Part shown: piece after piece, positions 57,380 through 64,000 of the stretch
Position numbering within the stretch: position 1 is the stretch's first letter
Layout of the letters: every line of letters begins with the position of its first letter
Assembly: GCA_038373885.1 (NCBI GenBank)
Contig: JAWZYV010019541.1
Coordinates: 434,001-498,000, forward strand
Origin: Cheiracanthium punctorium
Taxonomy: Eukaryota > Arthropoda > Arachnida > Araneae > Cheiracanthiidae
DNA length: 64,000 nucleotides
Direction: 5' to 3'
Notes under the pieces: model-generated
Seen by the model: the letters and a program-made list of their open reading frames with translations, nothing else
Databases searched by the model: none
What the model was told of the DNA's origin: nothing
Made by a program: the position numbers and the translations under genes

Positions 57380-59770
57380 ATATATGAAAACAAATATGAA
57401 AATAACGTTTTAGCCCCTCACTACTGTTTGAACTCGAACTCTAAAAAACTCTGGAAATGACTGTAATGTATTCGTGTTAGCTACATTTTAAAGCAAGAAC
57501 TTTTTGGCTATCTCTTTTTCCCTTTGAGATATGATGGAAAATTTGGAAACAACATTTTGACCCCCTTATCCCCGTTATGATGCGAATTCTAAAAAAAACC
57601 TGGAAATGATTTTAAGACAGTTGCGTTCACTAAATTTTTAAGCAAGAATTTTAGGCTATCTCTTATTCCTCTAACATATAAAGGGAAATGTGAAAAGAAC
57701 GTCAAAGAACGTTTTAGCCCCTTACACCCACTTGGGTGCGAATTCTGAAACACCCTCAAACTGATTTTTAGGCATTCTTGTTCGCTACATTCTAAAGCAA
57801 GAATTTTATGACTATATCTATTTCCCTTTGAGATATAATGGCAAATTCAAAAATAACGTTTTGCCCCCCCCCCCACAGCACAAGTATATCCATTGGTTAT
57901 CTATAAAGAATCAGAATTGGATAATGGATATATCTATTAGAAGTCCAAGATCCTCCAGATAACTTAAATGAAACTCTATAAGAGATTTGAGGTGTGATCT
58001 CGCTGACGACTAGACAACATCTATAATATCCAGGATGCCTATAAGGGATCTATATCCAAGTAGCATAGATATTAATTGGACGTCCAAGATTTCCCGGGGG
58101 AAAATGTGAATTGTGACGTCATAACTACGACTTTTTTACCCGAATATTCTTCCTCCATTCTGTGATTTTTTGGGCTGCCATCTATTGTCATACATAAGAA
58201 CTTCAAGTTACTTTTAAACTGAAACCTATTTTCTTCGGCTTGTATCGAACAATGGATCTAAGGCGTGAAAGGCGAGCGTTCTAACCACCAGACAGATTCG
58301 ACTCAGTATGAGAAGACTAAAGTTTGAAGTGATTGCTGCTCCAATTTCGGAATGAAAAAACTTTTATGTATCTAAATAAATGAAATTAGAATTTGCGGTA
58401 CACTACTTGGTATCACAAAATTTTGCGATTCCTATCCGTTTTAAGCATTTGGGACCCCAGTACAACCGTAAGAAGAAAAAAAGTTTGTCTGCACATCACG
58501 TAAAACTGACTTAAGTGACTGAAATAAAATTTGGTGACATGATAGGTGGTCACTCAACTTAAACTATAGGCGTCAAATTTTTAAAAACTCAATAGATTTT
58601 GAGATTTTCTGAAAATTCTTTCAAATTACGCAATTTTTTTCGCACATCACGTAATAACGACTAATTACATTTGAAATTTGGTGACCTGATAGATGATCAC
58701 TCAACTCAAGCTGTAGGCATCGGATTTAAAAAAATTTCTTACTAGATTTTGCGATTTTTCTGGAAATCCTTTCAAACTGCGTAATTTTTTTTTTCAGTAG
58801 CCATCCAATCTTCTACTTAAATGTCTAGAAATGCATCTCTTATGGATGTTATACACGCACATCCAAGAGATTTGTAGCTTTGGATGGCAATTAAATATCT
58901 ATGGGACATCTATTTCATTAGCTACATAAGATGTCTACTGATGGATTTCTTATGGATGTCATACATACATTTCCAATAGATATCTTGTTTCGGATGACTA
59001 TTAGATATCTATAAGCCCTCTAAGGATATTTAGAGGTAGCGATTTAGATGTCCTATAGATATATATTTTTCCTATAGATATATCACATTTAAATATCCTT
59101 TAAATATCCTGGATGTTATAGATCAGTTTGGATATCTATTAGACCTGATTCGGACATAGTGTGCTGTGTGGGCCCTTATCCCCCTTTCATGCACATTCTA
59201 AAGAACCCAGAAAACGAATTTTAAGCATTTGCGTTCCCTATACCTTTAAGCAAGAATTTTAAGGCTATCTCTTTTTTTGTCCTCTGATATATCAAGAGAA
59301 ATGTGAAAAGAACGTTTTGAACCCTTATCCCTGTTTCGGTACGAATTTTACGCATTTTAAAACAAGAATTTTACGGCCATCTCCTTTTTCCTGTGAGATA
59401 TGAAAGGAAATGTGAAAAGAACGTTTTTGAACCTCACGCCCGTTTGGATGCGAATTCTAAAAAACTCAAAATAACTTTTAGGTATCTATGTTAGTTATAT
59501 TTCAAAGCAAGAATTTTACAGTTATCTCTGAGATATGAAGGGAAACGTGAAAAGAATGTTAAAGAACGTTTCGGCCCCTTACGCCCATTTGGGTGCGAAT
59601 TCTAAAAAATCCTGAAAACAACTTTTAGGTATCTGTGTTGTTACATTTTAAAGCAAGAATTGTACGGCTATCTCTTTTTAACCCTGAGATATGAAGGGAA
59701 ACGTGAAAAGAACGTTTTGGGCCGCCATCCCCGCTTGGGTTCGAATTTTCAAAATCGCTTCTTAAATGAC
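57380..59770. repeat. Minisatellite array split by an insertion
   Basis: About eight units of roughly 110-160 bp, each containing the core GAGATATGAAGGGAAATGTG, then AAAGAACGTTTTG, C-rich spacer, GGGTGCGAATTCTAAAAA, and AAGCAAGAATTTTACGGC. Cores lie near 57384, 57527, 57677, 57830, 59285, 59395, 59530 and 59690. The gap 57872-59172 is the inserted TIR element. Tandem arrays of this sort are known inside Helentron-type elements. Confidence 0.82.
57872..59172. mobile_element. Unnamed TIR element with ATATCTAT subterminal repeats
   Basis: A 1.3-kb element with left end CCCACAGCACAAGTATATCC and right end, complemented, CCCACACAGCACACTATG. Within the terminal 200-370 bp of each side the words GATATCTAT(T/A)AG, ATAGATATC and GGATATCTATTAGA recur many times in both orientations. 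TIR type and layout match the element at 44379-45786, but the subterminal motif differs. The middle is non-coding. No target duplication can be read because the flanks are C runs. Confidence 0.72.
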
Positions 59771-60848
59771 GCCTTGGGTACAAAAGCTATAATTTCATTG
59801 CTCCTAAAATTTCATGTCTACCTCCAGTAGATTTGGCTGGGCGAAGATCTTCAGTCAGTCAGTCAGGACATCTTCCTTTCTATATAGAGATAAAATGTTT
59901 AAGTAATCATCAAATGTGAAATAAATGTTTAATTAATCATATAATTAATGAAGTATCCAAATACCGAAAATAATAACCTTGCATCTTTTCCCCCCATTGA
60001 TCAAAATTATTGTTATATTTGAAGAATTCTTACGTTTCGCCAATAGATAAGTATTATTTGTTTATTTCACCCCAGTGAATTCCCCATGCAGAATTATTTT
60101 TCACTTTCGTTTTCAAAATCCTGGGAGGGGTAATTACCCCCATTACCCTCCCCGTAAAACCGCCAATGTCTGTAAGACGCTATAAATAAATGTTTCGTTC
60201 AATTTTGAAAAAGGGGACCCAAAGAGACACTAGCGTAGTCAGGATTTTTTTTCCGGGGGGGGGGGGTGGCCGAGAACTAAAAAACTACGAATAACACTTA
60301 TAAATAACTGCATTATAACTTATAAAAATCGATATAATATATACCGGGTGATTCAATATAATTGTTAAGGCGATTATTTTTTAAACCGTAAGTGATCGAA
60401 AATACGAAATTTAATTTTTATACGGTCCCTCCTTTCCTATCCTTTATATTTAGAAGACTGTTGCTCTTTGCCCAAGAAAATTAATAAAACAAAACCCGTG
60501 TCTCTAAGTAAAAAAGTTTTCGCGATATATCAATTTGAAAATTTTGGCATTCGTCGCCAAGTAATAAGGAGATGTCTCAAAAGTGAAAAAAATGTAATTA
60601 ATTGTCTCTCGATATACACCGTTGACTCCTCAAATCATAATTTAGCTAGAATTTTCCTGTTATGCAGCATATTTGGAAGTTTCTAGTAAAATTTACCACA
60701 TCATCGTAACCTACACCATTATTTTGTCATTCTCTTTTACACTTTAAAATTCTTTCTCTAGAAGTTTGATGAAATTAGTGGATGACCCCCCTAAAAGACT
60801 AAATTATCGCTAATTTCATAAAGCAGTAACGATCATTTTAGGTAAAAC

Positions 60849-61005
60849 CATGGACGCCGGCAGCATAGGGCAAGGGGGGGAGCAATGCCCCCCCCCTGGA
60901 TTTTTGTATGCAGTGTTTTCCCTTGCTTTTTTGTTCTTTCCAACATGGTAACCATACGTTGAAGTAGTCTTTGCCCCCCCCCGAAATATTCTGCCGGCGT
61001 CCATA
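60849..61005. mobile_element. hAT-type MITE, CATGGACGCCGGCAG ends
   Basis: Termini CATGGACGCCGGCAG and CTGCCGGCGTCCATA, with flanks GGTAAAAC (60841-60848) and GGTAAAAT (61006-61013), 7 of 8 matching. C and G runs sit inside both ends. It is inserted in the mariner-type MITE 60344-61558. Confidence 0.92.
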
Positions 61006-61133
61006 GGTAAAATGTACCTGTTAACACATCTGAACCCGTTTGATTACTCAATAGGATCTTAATTTAACTTTTAGCAACTGATAGTTGGTCCCCTAACGTA
61101 AAGATTTTTTCCCCTGTGATTATGGCAACGCTA

Positions 61134-61255
61134 CAATAGGGCGATCTGCCAAGGGGGGGGGGTGCCTTGGTAGGAGGACTTTCTAAGGGGTTCTAACGCG
61201 TATTCACGTTACATCTGGAGAAAACCCCCCTGAAAACGGACGCCAACACAGTCGG
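61134..61255 (-). repeat. SINE body fragment
   Basis: The segment around AGGACTTTCTAAGGGGTTCT and AACGCGTATTCACGTTACA matches the bodies of the SINEs at 1266-1495 and 3565-3803 in reverse. The promoter head is missing, so it is truncated. Confidence 0.72.
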
Positions 61256-61560
61256 TAAAGTGGTGTAAGTCATCATTTTCAAAATTAATTTTCTCCCTAA
61301 CTATTTCACTTAGAGATACGGGATTTGTTTTATTAACTTTCTTAGGCAAAGAGCAACATTCTTCTAAATATAAAAGGTAGAAAAGGAGGGACCGTGTAAA
61401 AATTAAATTTCGTATTTTAATAGTTATACAACCCCCAGTAAAAAAAATGCCATATCTGAAAGCTACTCTTAATTTGACGGACTTTTCTAATTGAAGTATG
61501 TTTCGTTCCCGTACGGTTTAAAAAATAATCGCCTTAACATCTATTTTGAATCACCCGGTA

Positions 61561-62177
61561 TTATATATACATAATATAAAATAGCTAAACTTGCGTAATA
61601 TTGAATCCCAAGTAAAACATTAAGTAATAGCACATATATATGTTTTTTTGGGGGGGTGGGGAGGGGATGTTCGTATATAAGAATAAATTTTAAAAAACAA
61701 AGATAGAAAATTAAGAAATCAAGTTTAAACTCTTTGCAGGTGGAAGAAAACATGCATTAGATTTTTTATTATTTATTTAATTCTTTTATTTTGGATTCAG
61801 TCAGTAGCTGAACTACAAATTTCTCAAAGAAAACTTTCAAATACAGGGTAATTCGAAATTAGTTTTACAGACTTTTCGGAAGGATAGGATCAAGCAAGAC
61901 AGTTCAGAATCACATATCAATGCGGGGTCAGAAACGTCGTCTTCATGTACCTGTAAATAATTATTTTAGAAGTAGTGTTCATGTAATAGTAAACTTGCCG
62001 ACTGTGCTATTCTGAACCGTCTTGGTGATCGTACCATGGCAGTGGGACGAGGAAGGTCTTGAGTTGTTTAGTTATAGTTATATAACAAGTACCACTGGAT
62101 TATGATGACACTAACAAAATTGCTATTCTTCCACACTAGTGCTTAAAATATAACAAAAGACAAACAAATACCAATAC
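61561..62177. other. AT-rich intergenic DNA
   Basis: About 61842-61960 begins ACAGGGTAATTCGAAATTAG, which resembles a mariner end, but no partner was found. A G/T run lies at about 61641-61667. Confidence 0.4.
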
Positions 62178-62189
62178 TACCCTTTTTTG

Positions 62190-62410
62190 TGTCGTGGGAT
62201 AAGTCCAATTATCTACAGTCCAGATCTAGGCCTATGGGTGGGGTGCCCTCCGTGACGGTCTTTCTTAGGGATCGTAATCCGTATCCACGCTAAGTTTCGG
62301 TAAAAACTACGGAAAACTCTGAACGGTTAGGTCGATGGACGCGACCTGGTTTTGAACCAGGCACCTTCAGTCTTCCAGTTCAAAGCGCTAGCGCTATGCA
62401 ACTAGTAGGG
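62190..62410 (-). repeat. tRNA-derived SINE
   Basis: A minus-strand SINE related to 56825-57049: both share the GACGCGACCTGGTTTTGAAC segment (about 62338-62357) and the GGGGTGCCCTCCGTG segment. The flanks look like TACCCTTTTTT and TACCTTTTTTT, an imperfect duplication. Confidence 0.8.
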
Positions 62411-62431
62411 TACCTTTTTTTATGTTCTAGG

Positions 62432-62837
62432 CAGAGGTTCCCAAACTTTTTTTTGCGGTGGCACCCTTGTCAACAATTGGCTAAGAACAATTCGCGGCAC
62501 GCATGAAGGTTAGAAAATGTTTGGATGTATTATGAACTACTTATTTTATGCTGTTTATAGAACTAACTATCAAGAAAGTGCTCTCTTGGAGATAAGGGAT
62601 ATAGAATTTTGACATCCCCATCCATTTCAGGGAGTTTCTGTAAAAGAGAGGCTACTGGACACAGAGCTGTCACGAACTTTTTTACTATCGCCCACTTGGT
62701 CATCGGCTTGGCTAACTTTTTAGTGGGACACAGGTTCATAGGAAATTACTTGATTATACTCCACCAAAACTCTTATCTTGATTTTCAACATGGCACCCCT
62801 GGTATGGGTGCCACGGCACACAGTTTGGGAACCTCTG
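62432..62837. mobile_element. hAT-type MITE, CAGAGGTTCCCAAAC ends
   Basis: A 406-bp element with termini CAGAGGTTCCCAAACTTTT and AGTTTGGGAACCTCTG. Flanks read GTTCTAGG and TTCTTGGG, a blurred 8-bp duplication offset by one base. GGTGGCACCC inside the left end and GGGTGCCACGGC inside the right extend the inverted repeat. No transposase. Confidence 0.85.
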
Positions 62838-62845
62838 TTCTTGGG

Positions 62846-63934
62846 TAATTCTTGCATAAATAAATAACTTGTTTGTATATGCAGTCACTTTGTTTCCTGC
62901 TTCTGTCTTCAACAAAACAGCCCCATTTCACTGTCCAAATACATTAAGTGATAAAGCATTATATAAATCTTTTCATTTGAAATTATTGAATTAAAAATTT
63001 AATTTCATTTGAAAAATTTTTGGAAATTTAAATCACTCTAGAAGACAAATTCATCAGAGTATTCTGAGATTATATTACGATAATTTACATTATGATAAAA
63101 TTACTCTGAGTAATTCTGAGTATTCTGAGTAATTTTCAAATAATACAGACGTTAAATCTTTTGTATAGATTTGTGATGATCATCCACCCATACAGTGCAT
63201 AAAATTATGTTATTACTGTAAATAAATTTCAGAAGAATTTGATCAACTGTTTTCCTTAATGAGAATATTTTGCAAGATTATTACCGAGAATTGTACATTA
63301 CATACAAGTGCAATTTACTACAGACAACTAAACTTTCAAATGCTACTTTCTGTAGAGTATTAAATCGATGTCACTAAACTCAGTGTTCATATAGATTTAG
63401 AGAGTCAAATAAACACTCTGTTTAGACAAAACATAATTTATTGGGATAAATACTAAATATTATAGCAGACAGGAATTTTACAGAGCTTAAGAAAGTGTAG
63501 AAACACATAAATCAGAATTCACAATCAAACAACATAAATGCTAAATAATATCAGGTTAATACTTGTAACAGACTACAGAAGTCTGAAAACACAAATCAAT
63601 CAATATGTAGCTAAATATAAGTAATTCATATTAATACACTAATACACACACATCAATTTTTTTAATTAACTGCCACAGGAGAGTGACATTAATTTTAAAA
63701 GAAAAATATGGTTTTTGGAATGAAGTTCAACACAAAATTAAAACATTTGGCACGATGCTAATACAAGGGGTGCATTAGTATACGACAAACTCGTTGTACG
63801 AGTTTTCGTAAGAAAACTGGAATGCGTGTGTTTAGTGCTGTCAGTGGTTATCAGTTTCTTGGACTTTACAAACAGCTTCAGTTTATTTAGTTTTGTCGCC
63901 AAGGAGACGTGTTTGTTTACAATTCGCAAATGCG
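62846..63934. other. AT-rich intergenic DNA
   Basis: Contains several spaced TTCTGAGTA(T/A)TTCTGAG words at about 63058-63135. No gene recognised. Confidence 0.4.
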
Positions 63935-64000
63935 AAAATTCGTTCCATTTGCATAACTATTGTGCTTCTATCAACAAGTGACAACCACGTGATTTCAGTA
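63935..64000 (+). mobile_element. Second Ginger-like copy, cut by window edge
   Basis: The last 65 bases (GCGAAAATTCGTTCCATTTG onward, including GTGACAACCACGTGATTTC) match about 50415-50483, just inside the left TIR of the Ginger element. The usual TGTTACGG terminus is not seen upstream, so this copy is truncated or differently bounded on its left. Confidence 0.7.

Larger units (their letters stand above)
56462..59890 (-). mobile_element. Helitron/Helentron-like element with minisatellite
   Basis: On the minus strand it starts TCTCTATATAGAAAGGAAG after a host A (plus 59891 is T). It ends with a hairpin (CCATTC-CTTGCGAA-GAATGG) followed about 10 bases later by CTAG (56462-56465) and a host T. 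These are complete Helitron termini with AT target choice and no duplication. It contains a SINE, a tandem array (57380-59770) and a TIR element (57872-59172), and shows no intact Rep or helicase. About 56640-56720 resembles segments of the Helitron at 15406-18746. Confidence 0.92.
56312..60168. mobile_element. Composite hAT-type element holding a Helitron
   Basis: The left end is CAAGGGCGGTTCCAGAG and the right end, complemented, is CATTGGCGGTTTTACGGGG. Both are flanked by the exact 8-bp word TCTGTAAG (56304-56311 and 60169-60176). Removing the nested Helitron (56462-59890) leaves a MITE of about 430 bp. No transposase is encoded. Confidence 0.82.
60344..61558. mobile_element. Mariner-type MITE with long TIRs
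   Basis: TA dinucleotides flank both ends (60342-60343 and 61559-61560), which begin CCGGGTGATTCAATATAA and, complemented, CCGGGTGATTCAAAATAG. Inverted similarity extends about 170-250 bp inward, including GGCGATTATTTTTTAAACCG and AAAGAGCAACA on the opposite strands. The right arm has about 90 bp not present in the left arm. It contains a nested MITE (60849-61005) and a SINE fragment. No transposase. It shares subterminal words with the element at 48617. Confidence 0.9.

Noticed and set aside
1..64000. CRISPR array or bacterial operon
   Set aside because: No regularly spaced repeats with unique spacers and no bacterial gene organisation; tandem repeats present are minisatellites or microsatellites.

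Overview
The window looks like intergenic DNA from a repeat-rich animal genome, most likely an arthropod and possibly a chelicerate (the lineage is inferred from the transposon mix, with low confidence). It is AT-rich, has no operons or bacterial gene structure, and carries poly-A/T tracts, microsatellites, tRNA-derived SINEs and many eukaryotic transposon families. I found no host protein-coding gene, no rRNA and no convincing functional tRNA gene. Almost every supportable feature is a mobile element or its remains.

Layout. 1-4.9 kb: three tRNA-derived SINEs with target-site duplications (TSDs) in AT-rich filler. 4.9-10.1 kb: a composite hAT-like insertion (8-bp TSD TTGTAGAT) holding two G-rich MITEs and a Helitron. 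10.6-12.2 kb: a hAT-type element with a MITE whose terminus is flipped. 12.2-15.4 kb: a copia reverse transcriptase fossil and one end of an unnamed element family. 15.4-18.7 kb: a Helitron with helicase remnants. 19.2-22.3 kb: two large palindromes, the first 2.28 kb long. 22.3-36.8 kb: AT-rich DNA with several hAT-type MITEs, one pair nested, and candidate LTRs. 36.9-38.3 kb: a broken Tc1-like transposase next to a MITE. 40.2-48.5 kb: two direct repeats of about 950 bp that resemble LTRs, with a non-coding interior into which a MITE, an unnamed TIR element and an intact Tc1-like transposon have inserted. 48.6-53.6 kb: a four-level nest (mariner-like, then hAT, then Ginger-type, then MITE). 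53.8-55.7 kb: a Jockey-type ORF1 with no ORF2. 56.3-60.2 kb: a hAT-type element containing a Helitron that itself contains a SINE, a minisatellite and a second unnamed TIR element. 60.3-62.8 kb: a mariner-type MITE with nested insertions, SINEs and a hAT-type MITE. At the right edge a second Ginger-like copy begins.

The only apparently intact gene is the Tc1-like transposase at 46262-47305, which has a complete DD34E triad, matching terminal inverted repeats (TIRs) and a TA duplication. The rest are parasites at different stages of decay, and their nesting gives a relative insertion history. The most novel-looking items are the two unnamed TIR families with dense subterminal short motifs (44379-45786 and 57872-59172), the 2.28-kb palindrome, the ORF1-only LINE segment and the pol-less LTR pair. 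I see no defence system, CRISPR array or biosynthetic cluster.
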